A stretch of 64,000 bases of DNA from Phaeosaccion multiseriatum (lineage: Eukaryota > Ochrophyta, other classes), in assembly GCA_965112735.1 (NCBI GenBank), contig OZ218954.1, forward strand, positions 2,232,001-2,296,000, in the 5' to 3' direction. Positions 46,404 through 58,583 of this stretch are shown one piece after another (the first letter of the stretch is position 1; every line of letters begins with the position of its first letter). Position numbers and translations under genes: made by a program. The notes under the pieces were generated by a model that ran no database searches, had not been told where the DNA came from, and saw only the letters and a list, made by a program, of their open reading frames with translations.

Positions 46404-47657
46404 GTTTTCTTTCTTTTCCCCCCATATGGGCCTCCTTTCCGAACCCTTCCTGCCCGAAATGGAGTTTAGCTCCCTCTTAGCTACACACAGAAAGCGATCG
46501 AGGATCGAAGAGAAGGAAGGACAAAGACAAAAAAGGGGTTGGACGAGGATTGCCGCCACGGTGGGGATGATGCCTATTCAGGTCGAGCAGCGGAATCCGG
46601 TGCAGCAAGATGTGTGCTGTTTGTGGCAGCTGTGCGTGGGTCCCAATGTTTACTAATATATTTTAAAACCCATACAGAATGATCACACACAGAATGGGCG
46701 ACAGAAGGGCTGGGCTAATGAACTGAAACTGGAAATGAAGAGCCTCCGCCCCCCCCCGCTTTTCTCCTTTTTATATATCTTTCATCCTTGCCTCCGCACT
46801 GAATAGCATAGCCACCAAGCCAGGAGAGATATAGAGAAAGGAAGGGGAAGGCTCAAGCGCGACACGGGGACAGCTGGCTTGGGGAAAGGACAAGCTTTAG
46901 TTTCGTTTTGCTTGTTCCCCCGACCAGCCAAGACAAGAAGCAACCACGGCGGCGGTACCCAACGGCGCAGTACTAGAGCAGCAGCAGCAGGCACCGGGCA
47001 CCAAAGGCGCCTCTGAGCAGGCTGTGGATCCGTTTTGGTGGTCTTCCGCCACCGGCTCCTCCTCTGGTGGTGCCCTGCCTGGTCGAGGAGCCCAGCGCCG
47101 CCCGACAGGCAGCCCCAGCGGAGGCTGTGCGAGGAGCACGATCGGGTGCGTGCGTGTAGCTTCCTTTCGGCTGGGCTGCTCTCGCCCACCGTTCCTGTCA
47201 CTGGCTGCGTGTCTGCCTCGCTCGCTCATGTCTTCTTGTTGCTCATCCCCCCAGCCATACGCCACCGACCTTGCTTGCTTGGCCTTCTCGCTCGCTCACA
47301 CATGTCACCACCAGCCACAGGCCCAGCCTGCCGATTCTTTCCGCCATTGTTCTGCGCGGCGGCAGCAAGCATGTGTCTCCTCCTTCATGTCCTCAAGCCC
47401 TCATTGTTGGGGGTGTCAGCACAGACCCTCCTGCTCGTTGGGCTGCTGGTACTCGGGCTCCGCCTGCTGCTGCTGCTGCTGCTGCCTCCTCCTCGGTAAG
47501 CAAGTCCAGGAAGCTAGCTAGGCTAGTAAGAAGGGAGGGACGGAAGGGTGTCTTTCTTGACTTCTCAAGGCACGCTCGGAGTCGACTTCCAACCCAGCAA
47601 ACCCATCCTAAATGTTTCTCTCTCTCTCTCTCTCTCTCCCTTTGCTTATACTACTAG
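46404..47657. other. Region before the giant gene, possible 5' exon near 46930-47150
   Basis: A frame around 46930-47150 (AVLEQQQQAPGTKG, VDPFWWSSATGSSSGG) could be an upstream exon. The rest looks intronic or untranslated, with AT-richer sequence near 46660-46700 and a CT-repeat before the acceptor at 47657. Confidence 0.3.
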
Positions 47658-50600
47658 CGAGGCAACGGAGCGTACTTCTAGGAGGAAGAAGAAGAACAGA
47701 CGAGCAAGAAGGAGGAGGAGGAGACAGAGGACAGAAGAGGAGGAGGCGGAGAGGCTGGAGGAGGAACAGCAATTTCAAAGGAAGAAGAGGCAAGCCAGGG
47801 AAAATGACCTGGCAGAAAAGAGGAGAAAGGAGGTCAAGGAGGTCAAAGCATCCTCCCGGCGGCGTGAGCTACTCCGTGCTGTCGTGGGCAGTTGTGCGTA
47901 CAGAGACGCCCGGCGTGTGGACAATCACGCCAAGAGCACCACTCGTCGTCTCCTCAACGAGGAGATCAAGCGCCTCCAGCAGAACGACCCACACCTGTTT
48001 AGAAGCCTCTGGGTGGGACGACAGCCCCCCCAGAGGCTCGTTGACGTTATTCTCCGGCGCCTCGACCTGGCCATCGCCCGCAGTACTAGAGAAGAGCAGC
48101 AGCAGCAGCAGCAGCAGCAGGAAGCGGAGCAGGAGCGGCGCGGTTCGCCGGGTGGTGGCGGCAGCAGTAGCAGCAGTAGCAGCACCAGCACCAGCACCAG
48201 CAGCAGCGACAGCAGCAGCGACAGCAGCAGCGGCTTTGAGACAGAAGCTCCTCCTCCGCACAAGAGAAGGCGCTGGACGTGGCGACGTCAGCAGCGATGC
48301 CTGCCGAGGAGGATGGAGAAGAAGGAGCCGGAGCAGCAGCAAGAGCGGTGTTGGTGGGCGGGCGTGACGGGTTTCTTAGAAACCGTTCTCCTGTGGTGGC
48401 TGTGGGCCACACCAGACTTTTCACTGTTAGTCTCTTGCCCTTCTTGGTGGGGCTGCGGAGGGTTGGCCGTCTGGCTGCTCCACTCCATGATTGGACGGCA
48501 GCAACAACAACCAACAGGGGCCAGCAGCTCGTCTGGCCATCAGCCGCCGGGTGAGGGCCAGGGCCAGTGCCGGGACGCCAATGAGAGCCGGCGACGGCCC
48601 CGGGGTGTGAAGAGGCGGAGGCGGGATGGCCGGGAGAGAAGGAGGCGACGGGAAGAGCGAGAGAACAAGAAACGGGCACAACGGGTCTCCTCCTTTCCCA
48701 ACTTACTGGCACTGCTTACCACAATCCCACCATTGTTCCGGCGCACTCCACTCTACATACTAGCAGCTGGAGGTGGATGGTGTTCCTGGTACACCGCGCT
48801 TGCTAACCTCTGCCTACGGCTCTTGGCGGTGGTGAGTACGAAAGTGTGTGTGTGCGTGCGTGGGGGGGGAGGGGGGGGGGGGTGTGAAAGTGGGTTGTTG
48901 AAAGTCACTGCGAAAACCAGCCAGTGAGGGCTCATTAAATACCCATCTCATTGTATCCGGAAGCTGAACCCTACTGTATACCCCTCCACTCCACTGCCGC
49001 CCGCTGCTTCGCTGCCTCCAGCCGCCTTTTCTGAGTGGGGGCGTTTCCACGACACGGGAGCAAGGGGTCACGGCCACGACCAGCGGCCAGTGCCAGGACG
49101 ACCCTTGTGACGATGAGGGAGAGGGGGATGGGGGACGGAGGAGGAAGAGGAAGAGGAGGAGGGGGAGGGGGGGGAAGGGAAGGAAGGGGAGGAGGAGGAA
49201 GGGGAGGAGGAGGAGGACGAGGAGGAGGAGGAGGAGGAGGAGGAGGAAGGGGAAGGGGAAGAAGGAGAGCCAGGCGTGTGTCATGGCCGCTGTGCTGGGC
49301 CCAGAGCGCTGCCGAGGGCTATCGGCGAGGGAGGTGAGGGCCGAGGCCTGTCGGCAACTGCGGGCCAGTCTGCCCCAGAGGCGCCGTGAGATGGAGACCG
49401 TCGTCGGTGCTGGCTGTGTGGAGGCCTTCATCTGCGAGGTGGAGAAGCCCAACCGAAAGGGTGGGCGTCTCTTCCTTCGCCTTTGGGAAGCAGCGACGGG
49501 TGTGAGGTGCGTGGTCCTTTATCCCGGTGGGGATACAGGATCATACATGCCCACCGATTACTTCTCTCTGGAGAGGGCGAGAGAGGAGACCAGCTCCGAG
49601 GAGGACATTTTGTGGCTGGCCTTCGATGGCAACCATTACACCAGCATTCGGCGCCCAAACAGCATCATCAGCGCGGCCACCAGAGTCTTCCAGGGCCCCA
49701 TGCTGGGGGGTGGGAAGGCGCGCAGGAGAAGGAGGGCAGAGCAGGAGACACAGGAGGAGGCTTCTCTCGCGGTGAGTCAGTCTTTTTAAATTTGATTTCT
49801 TTTCTCTTAATTTTCTCTCCTCTCTCCACATCTCTCTCTTCTCACACCACCTCTCCCCCCCCCCTTTCTGCCTGCCTGTCTTTTTTTTTTTCCTTTTTTT
49901 TTTTTTTTTTTTCTTTCTCCCTCCCCAGGACAAGCAAGAACTGAATGCTGTGGATGCTGTCCACTGGGCGAGGATCTTCCCATCCCACCGATATGTGGCC
50001 ACTGCCAAGGAGGGAAATTGCTTCTTGTGGGCCCTTTGGCAGCAGTGCCTTCAGCATCTTCCGGACAGCGATAGACCTTCTAGGCCTATCCCGCTCGATG
50101 ACAAGGGCAAGCCAGTCATGTCTGTGTGGCGCCAGCAGCTGGCTCATGCGTATCTCAGCAGCGCTGGGGATCAGCGCGATCACAAGCCGGGTGAGCCACA
50201 GCCTGACCCTGTCACCCTCGGCACTTACGGAGAGTACCTTGGGGAGAATGAAATTCGTTGGCTTTGCGAATACTTTGCCATCAAGGTCACCTTGGTCACC
50301 GTCTATGAGAGTCTGGAAAAAGCACGCCCACGCATCCCCGAAGACGAACTTGTTTATGACGGACGACCAGAAGGCGAGCTGGACGAGGCAAGATCCTGCT
50401 GTATCGGCTTTTACTCGCATCATTTTATCGGCCTACAGCCGGTGGCAGAACAAGAGGGAGCTTTGGGTCCGCTACCTATGGAGGTCGATAGTGATGGCGG
50501 TGATGGTGGTGGTGGTGGTGGTGGTGGTGGTGGTGGTGGTGGTGGTGGTGGTGGTGGTGGTGGTGGTGGTGGTGGTGATGGTGATGGCGGTGATGGTGAA

Positions 50601-52855
50601 CGACGAGTGTATGGGATGAGGTCAGCGACAACCAAGAGACCCCGAAGAGGAGGGGGAGGAGGAGGGGGGGGATTCAATGGATACCGTCCTCCTCCTCCTC
50701 CTCCTCAGCTGAGGGAGTGGATCCTCCCAGCGGAGGCTTCGATGCGTAGTGGAGGAGCAGCAGCAGCAGCAGCAGCAGGAGGGGCAGCAGCAGCAGCAGC
50801 AGGGGGAGGGGGGGGAGCAGGAGGGGGAGCAGGAGGGGGGGGAGGAGGAGGAAGAGGAAGAGGAAGGGGAAGAGGAGGAGGAAGAGGAGGAGGGGGAGCA
50901 GGAGGAGGAGGAGGAGGAAGAGGAGGAGGGGGAGGAGGAGGAGGAGGAGCAGGAGGGGGAGCAGGAGGAGGAGGAGGAGGAGGAGGAGGAGGAGGAGGAG
51001 GAGGAGGAGGAAGAGGAGGAGGGGGAGGAGGAGGGGGAGCAGGAGGGGGAGCAGGAGGGGGAGCAGGAGGGGGAGCAGGAGGAGGAGGAGGAGGAGGAGG
51101 AGCAGGAGGAGACGATGACGAGGACAGGATAGCGGCGTGGAAGGTAAGGAGGATCGGAGAGGCTGGGCAGGAGTGGAGGCATGCGCACTTTTTTTTTTTG
51201 ATCCTAACGAGGCGCTCTCTCTCGCTCTCCCTCTCTCTCCATCTCTTTCTCCCTCCCTCCCTCCCTCCATCCATCCCTCCATCCCTCCATCCCTCCATCC
51301 CTCCATCCCTCCCTCCATCTGCCTCTCTCCCCTTTCTTTCTCTCCTTCTTCCTCCCCTCTCTCTGTCTCCTCTCTCTCTCTGAGGAGGAGGATGAGGAGG
51401 AGGATGAGGAGGAGGAGGAGGAGGAGGAGGAGGAGGAGGATGAGGATGAGGAGGGGGTGAGGACAGCGACGACATTTGCCGGAGGAGGAGGAGGAGGACG
51501 GGGTGGTGGTGGTGGTGGTGGTGGTGGTGGTGGGGAGAAGGACGAGGAGGAGGAGGAGGAGGAGGAGGAGGAGGAGGAGGAGGAGGGGGAGGAGGAGGAG
51601 GAGGAGGGGGCGGGGGGGGGAGGAGGAAGAGGTGGGCGAGCTTCTGGGAGGAGGTCAGTGACCCCACCCCCACGCCCCAGGAAGAGAGCCCGAGGAGGAG
51701 GAGGAGGAGGAGGAGGAGGAGGAGGAGGAGGAGCAGGAGGAGGAGGAGGCGGAGGCGGAGGCGGAGGAAGAGGTGGGCCTGACGAGGACTCTGACATTGG
51801 GGAGGAGGAGGAGGGGGGTACTACGGCGACGTGGAGTCCGAAGGTGAGGAGGAGTAAAGACGAGGCACGCAAGCTTGCTTCTGTTTCTTTCCCCCCGTCC
51901 CTGCCACGCCCATTGCTTGGTTATTTTTTTTTTGTTCTTACTTTGACCGCCCTTCTCGCTCTCCCCAACAACAGGGGCCCGCCAGCCGATCCACGAGGGC
52001 AAGGAAGCGCAAGGCTTCGTCCAGCGGCATTGGTAGCTCCTCTGAGCAGTATGGGGCAGCCCCTTGCGACGAAGAGTGCAAGAAAGGCAGGGGTCAGCAG
52101 GGCAGCAAGAAGGTGAGAGCTTCAAATGTCGCATGTTCAAGAACATTTTTCAAAGCGGAACGCGACGACCTGTGATTTTTGTGTATCACCAAACGCCCCT
52201 AACTCAGTCCTAACTCAGGATAACTCAGTCCTAACTCAGTTTTGCCACCTTCGGATGAGGCCATGACAAAAGCGGAGGCTAACTCAGTTTTGCCCCCCCA
52301 CTTACATCAGATTTGCCTCCCAACTAACTCAGATTGGACCCTTTTCCCAGCTTTGTAACTGCTTTACTTCTTCTAACCCCTTCCTCTCTCTCTCTCTCTC
52401 TATCTCTCCCCTCATTCTATCCTCTCTCCTCTGTTCTTCTTCTCTTTCCTCTCTCTCCCTCGTGCGTCTCTCTCAGGATGCGGCTGCTGCTCCTGCTGCG
52501 GCTGCTGCTGGTGCTGGTGCTGGTGCTGTTCGTGAAGGCAAATGCTCGCGCGGAAGGGTAAGTCCGACTTCGTCTCTTTCTCTCTCTGCCTCGCCTCGCT
52601 CTTCTCTCCACCCCTCTCTATTGCTCCATCACCTACCCTCTCTGCCTCTCTCTTTCCCCCCTGTGCTAATGGCTTAGGGGGCTCAACTAGCACTAGATCT
52701 GGAGTATTGGTCCCAGGCAATCCCTTCCCCTCTCCTCTCACCCCCGCGTGCCCTCGTCCCCTCTCCTGCCTCTCATGCCCTCTGCCTATATCCTCTCGCC
52801 TGTGGCACCTGCCTCATGGACGGCACCATCCTCATCATCATCATCATCACCATCC

Positions 52856-52915
<60 letters not shown>

Positions 52916-54075
52916 CCCAAACCAGGGTGTCGGCCGTACTGGTTCTCCTATGAGGAGCGATGTGCCACCCGGGACGCGCCAAGTGATCGTAAGTGGAAAC
53001 TTGAGCAATGAGCGATAAGAGTTGGGTGGGTGTGGAGTGATATTGTTGCTGGCTGGTGGAGTATCGACGTGCTATCGACCACATTCTCGATAGCATATAC
53101 TATCGGGCTCGTGCTATCAGTAGGTGCAGGTAGCAGATAGCATGTCAGGGAGCGCATCATGCACAGATGGCGCCGATATTCCCTTTTGTGCTTGCCTTGC
53201 TTCTTACAACCTCATTTACACCTTCCAACCTCACACAATGTGGCTGCGCAGAGTGAGGCAAAACAGCACGAACTTCAGCAGGGCGGAACGGAGGCGGACG
53301 AAGTCATTCTCGACCAGGGAGTGCGATGGCTTCGCGACGAGTTCCGCAACACCGACGGGGACAACACCCGCCAAATACTATTCCTCAACAACACCTTCAG
53401 TCTTGGCGCGAAGATGCAAGATGGCATGCAGCTGATGGAGAGTGCTGTTTGCGACGCCTCCTATGGGACCTTTTCGGCGATGTGGCCCTTCCAGGCCCAC
53501 AACGGCCATGCTCTCTCCCTCTTGGTGGTTTCGCGCGATGCGCACTTTTTTCTCGGCGTCATTGACCAACAAGGTCGCCGCATCATACTGCTTGAGACCC
53601 TCCGACCCACCCACGCCGAGCCAGTGGATAAAGCCGCCATTGAAAGCCAATATGATGAGGTGGGACGAGGATTGCGCGCTCAGGCTGAACGCGCCGGCGG
53701 AGGAAAGTGGACTCTGCAAATCCGCCATTCAGCTGTGGAGGACCCATCTCCACGTTGGGTGGAGCAGATCTTCCTCTCCCAAGACTGTCATGTCATGGTG
53801 TTGGAGGCAATGAGGCGTATAGCGGTGGCTTGGCGGGCCGGGCCAAGCCCCCCTGACATGGACGGGATGCTCGAAGAAGTGCGGGAAGCCATGGCTGGAG
53901 AGCTCAAGGGGTGTGACACCTGCTGGGCTGGTGGCCGGGAGACCTGGGCTGGTCGACTGCGCTGCCCGCCCAATGCCGAGGAGCAGCAAGGGGGGGGGGG
54001 GGGAGGCAAACGGCCTGCCGGGGGGGGAAAGGGCAGAATGGCGTCCACCAAGGCGAAAGGCAACAAGGTGAGCCC

Positions 54076-54123
<48 letters not shown>

Positions 54124-57100
54124 AGGAGATGACGAGTATCTGCCATCGAGTAGTGAGGAGGAGGGTGAGGAGGCGGACGCGGAGGAGAAGGAAGTGGGGC
54201 AGGGAGGAAAGAGAAGGAGCAGCAGGCTTGGGCTAAGGGCAGGTGGGCGGCAGCTGGCGGAACGGGTCAACCCCGCGGAGAGGGTGGAAGCAGCGTCTCC
54301 AGAAGATACCGACCCTCATGAGGGAGGAGGAAGAGGAGGAGAGGAGGAGGAGTGGATACCGGCGGGAGGCAGGAAGAAGAAGAAGACGAAGAAGAAGAAT
54401 AAGAAGAAGAGCAGGAACAGCAGCGCCGAGGCAGAGACGCAGCAACCGGCTTCTCAGGGAGGAGGAGGGGGGGGATTCAATGGATACCGTCCTCCTCCTC
54501 CTCCTCCTCAGCTGAGGGAGTGGATCCTCCCAGCGGAGGCTCCGACGCGTAGTGGAGGAGCAGCAGCAGCAGCAGCAGCAGGAGGGGCAGCAGCAGCAGC
54601 AGCAGGGGGAGGGGGGGGAGCAGGAGGGGGAGCAGGAGGGGGGGGAGGAGGAGGAAGAGGAAGAGGAAGGGGAAGAGGAGGAGGAAGAGGGGGAGCAGGA
54701 GGAGGAGGAGGAGGAAGAGGAGGAGGGGGAGGAGGAGGAGGAGGAGGAGGAGGAGGAGGAGGAGGAGGAGGAGGAGCAGGAGGAGACGATGACGAGGACA
54801 GGATAGCGGCGTGGAAGGTAAGGAGGATCGGAGAGGCTGGGCAGGAGTGGAGGCATGCGCACCTTTTTTTTTTTATCCTAACGAGGCGCTCTCTCTCGCT
54901 CTCCCTCTCTCTCCATCTCTTTCTCCCTCCCTCCCTCCATCCATCCCTCCATCCCTCCATCTCTCCATCCCTCCATCCCTCCCTCCATCTGCCTCTCTCC
55001 CCTTTCTTTCTCTCCTTCTTCCTCCCCTCTCTCTGTCTCCTCTCTCTCTCTGAGGAGGAGGATTATGAGGAGGAGGAGGAGGAGGAGGAGGAGGAGGAGG
55101 AGGATGAGGATGAGGATGAGGATGAGGAGGGGGTGAGGACAGCGACGACATTTGCCGGAGGAGGAGGTGGTGATGGAGCTTGTGTGAGGACAAGGTCAGC
55201 GACCGCCGCCCTACGTACACGCGTATCATCAGGGCGGGCGGGGACGAAAGAAGGCCCGGCAAGAGAGAGTGGTACGAGGACTGCCACAAAGGCCAAGGCA
55301 GGGACGGGGCCTGCGGGGCGAGGGAAAGGAAAGGTGAGCAATGCCGTTGATGCTACTCCCACGGTTGCACGGAAATTTTCCTACTGACACAGTAGTTATC
55401 CTATACCATCTCTCTGTTGCAGGCCAAGGACGGTGGGGGCAAGCCGCTTTACCAGCTCTTCACCCAATCGTGTGAGGGGAAGGCCATGTTGAAGGAGGCC
55501 GAGGCAGAGAACAAGGGGAGCTCCAGATACTGGAGGAAGAACTGCTTCCGCAAATGGTTGCAGAGAGAGGGGGGGGCAGAAGGGGCAGAATCGGACACCG
55601 TGAAGGCCAAGCACAAGGAATGGCAACGAGCGGTGGACCAGAAGGCGCGGCAGAAGGAGGAGGTGAGAAATCGAATGTGTACTTCGAAGTACGTTCTTTC
55701 CCCCCCACAACTGACAAATGACGATCCGGATTCCAACACGCCAAGCACCCCCTCGCTCACCCTTTGGCCGCCTCCCTCTCCGCTCCTATTGTCTTCTTGT
55801 CGTATCTTCTTGTCATAGAGGGCCGCAGAGAAGGCTGAGGGGCAAAAGGCTGGCGTTCGGTCAGCTATAAAGGCGCTTAGTCCTTTCTTCCCCGGCGCGT
55901 TCTCGACAAGGCCGAGGAAGCGCAGTCGAGCCAAGGCGAGAACGCGAGCGACGACGACACGGCCACATGATGTGCGTCAGACCTATGCCCGGCTGGAGGT
56001 AGACCAGCGTTGCCTGTCTGTGCTCTTGACCCCTCTGTACCACAAGGTCAAGAAGTTTGCTCACCAACACTCTGAGTTTCTGGGCCAGGGGAGCGGCATG
56101 CTCCTTATTCCGGAGTGCCGATCGACCAAGGCGGCAGAAGTGAGGCTACGAATTGTCCTGGTCGGCGAGATGAAGACTGGAGACGACGGAAAGTGTGTGA
56201 CTCTCTCTGATTTTGAGGCACCTGGGGGCAACGATCGAGTCGAGTCGTTCACCATGCTCGGTGAGGAGGAGGGCAAGGAGATGGCCGACGCCCTCTGGGA
56301 GGGCCTGGGCGGGGGGGTGGATACAGACAAGCGCAAGTGCATTGCCCTTATGAGAGGCAGGCACAACAATCTGCTGTTCGAGGTGCTCGTGGTGCCCAAC
56401 AGCGCTGTGGATGCCTGGTGTGCGGCCGACCTACCCCCGCCTCAGGAGCAGCAGCCGCAGCAGCAGCAGCAGCAGGAGCCGCCGCAGCAGCAGCAGCAGC
56501 AGCAGCAGAGAGAGAAGAACAAGAGCAAGAAGCGCGGGGGGCCGACGCTGCTTTCGAGGCCTGACGTGTCCGCGCCTGAGCAGCAGCAGGAGCAGCAGCA
56601 GGAGCAGGAGCAGGAGCAGCAGCAGCAGCAGCAGCAGGAGCAGCAGCAGGAGGAGGGCGGGGGGCGGGAACTGCGTCCGACGGTGCTGGATGAGAAGGTT
56701 CCGTGGAAGGACGGTGTGGTGGATCTGTCCAGGCGTGTGTATTCTGAGGCTGTGAAGGCGAAGGAACCGGGGCAGAACCACAGTGCCATAGCAGCGGGGG
56801 CCTACAACGTCACCAGAGAGGAGTGGCTTGTGGCAAGACGGAGTGGACCGGCCAGAGCTGATGTGTCCAGCTGTTTGCACGGAGTCACTGTAGGTGCTCA
56901 TGCCGAGCCGGAGCTACTCGAGTGCATTGAGAAGCGGCACGGGTGGACTGGTGAGGATGAGCTCATACTGGTCATCTCGACCCTCCCCTGCATCGGTTGT
57001 GCCCGGCTACTGGCAGAGCGGAAGAGACAAGGACGCCTGAACTGCAGCGTCATCTTCGTTGGCGACTCCCGCCCTGTCCTGGGGGAGGGGAGGAGCATCC

Positions 57101-58504
57101 TCACGGACGCTGGCCTTGAGGTGAGCATTTGATTTGAGCGAAGGGCACGGCTGGAACAGGGGCATATGGGCAGGCAGGCAGGCAGGCAGGCATATGGGCA
57201 GGCATATGGGCAGGCAGGCAGAGAGGCATATGGGCAGGCAGAGAGGGAGGCAGGCAGGCAGGCAGGCAGGCAGGCATATGGGCAGGCATATGGGCAGGCA
57301 GGCAGGCATATGGGCAGGCAGGCAGACACGACGGAGCCGATGCAGAATCCACACCTTACCTTTTCTTCAACCTTCTTCTCGCTTGGCATGGTCAGGTCAA
57401 AGAGGATAGCCTCTTCTGCTCCAACCTGCTTCCGCGCTTGAGGAGGGTCAAGGTGGTGCTCGAGAACAAGCACGTGTTAGCCACTTTCGCGGGGGGTCAA
57501 GGTCACTGGCGAACGTGGCATAACACCACTCTTATTGTCCTGGTGGAGCCGACGGCGGAGGGAGACAAGCAAGACCTGCTGCTTCGGTGCCTCCTCCTCA
57601 AGCTTGCCGCCGACCCATGGCGTTATTTGCGCCAGACTAGGAGACCTATGCAGCTCGCGGCGCATCGTCGGGCTTGCGCGGCTCGCGAGGACTGCAAGGA
57701 GGGCAAAGGGAAGGTGTCCATGTTGGCTGTTGGGAAAGACGTGTTGGCTCTTCGGGAGGGGATGCACATTCCAGACGTGTGTGCCCGTGCCTGGGCGAAG
57801 GAGTCGATGCCCCTGTGTCGCGATGGTGCCGAAGTCTCGGGCTTCAAGCCGGTCGTCCTGACGGCGGAGAAGCCCGAGAAATGGAAGCACTACGGCCAGC
57901 GCCTCAAGTTGAATGTGCCCTTCCCTAGCGACCGTGTCTCGGGGGCTGGTGTGGAGCGGAATGATGCCATTATGGCATCAACGCAAGTGAGGGAGGACAG
58001 GCAGAAGAACAAGCTACGAAGGCGCGAGAGGGCGGCGCAGCAGAATCGGCGGGTGATGCAGCAATTCCGCTCCAACATGTATAGTTTCCTCCCGACAGGG
58101 GATGATGATGGTGAGGCCGGCGCCACAGTGTTGCGAAACGCTCGGCTTGCCCCTATGCGGATGGCCGAGGAGAACAAGAGGAAGGAGGAAGCGGCAGCTG
58201 CTGCAGCAGCAAAGAGGAAGAAGGAAGCGGCAGCAAAGAGGAAGACAGGTGGAAAGGCGAAGGAGAAGAAGAGCAGAAGTACAATATCTGTGATTGTCCA
58301 GCAGCAGCCAGCGCTGTTGAGTGTGCTGAGGGGAGGAGCTGCGAGTCGAGGGGTGGCACAGAGTGCCTTCAACGACATGGCTTTGCTGAAGGATCTGGTC
58401 GCGTGCGTTCCTCGCTTCCTCCTGGACAATGGGATGCTACAACACCGAGAGGACACCACCATCCAGGGGGAGGTTTTTGATGCTCAAGGGAGGGCCAAGG
58501 AGCC

Positions 58505-58583
<79 letters not shown>

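Noticed and set aside
50622-51872. Minus-strand Ser/Pro/Leu ORFs over the GGA repeats
   Set aside because: They are complements of GGA/GAG trinucleotide runs in the giant gene; the plus-strand frame is linked by phase-consistent splice sites.
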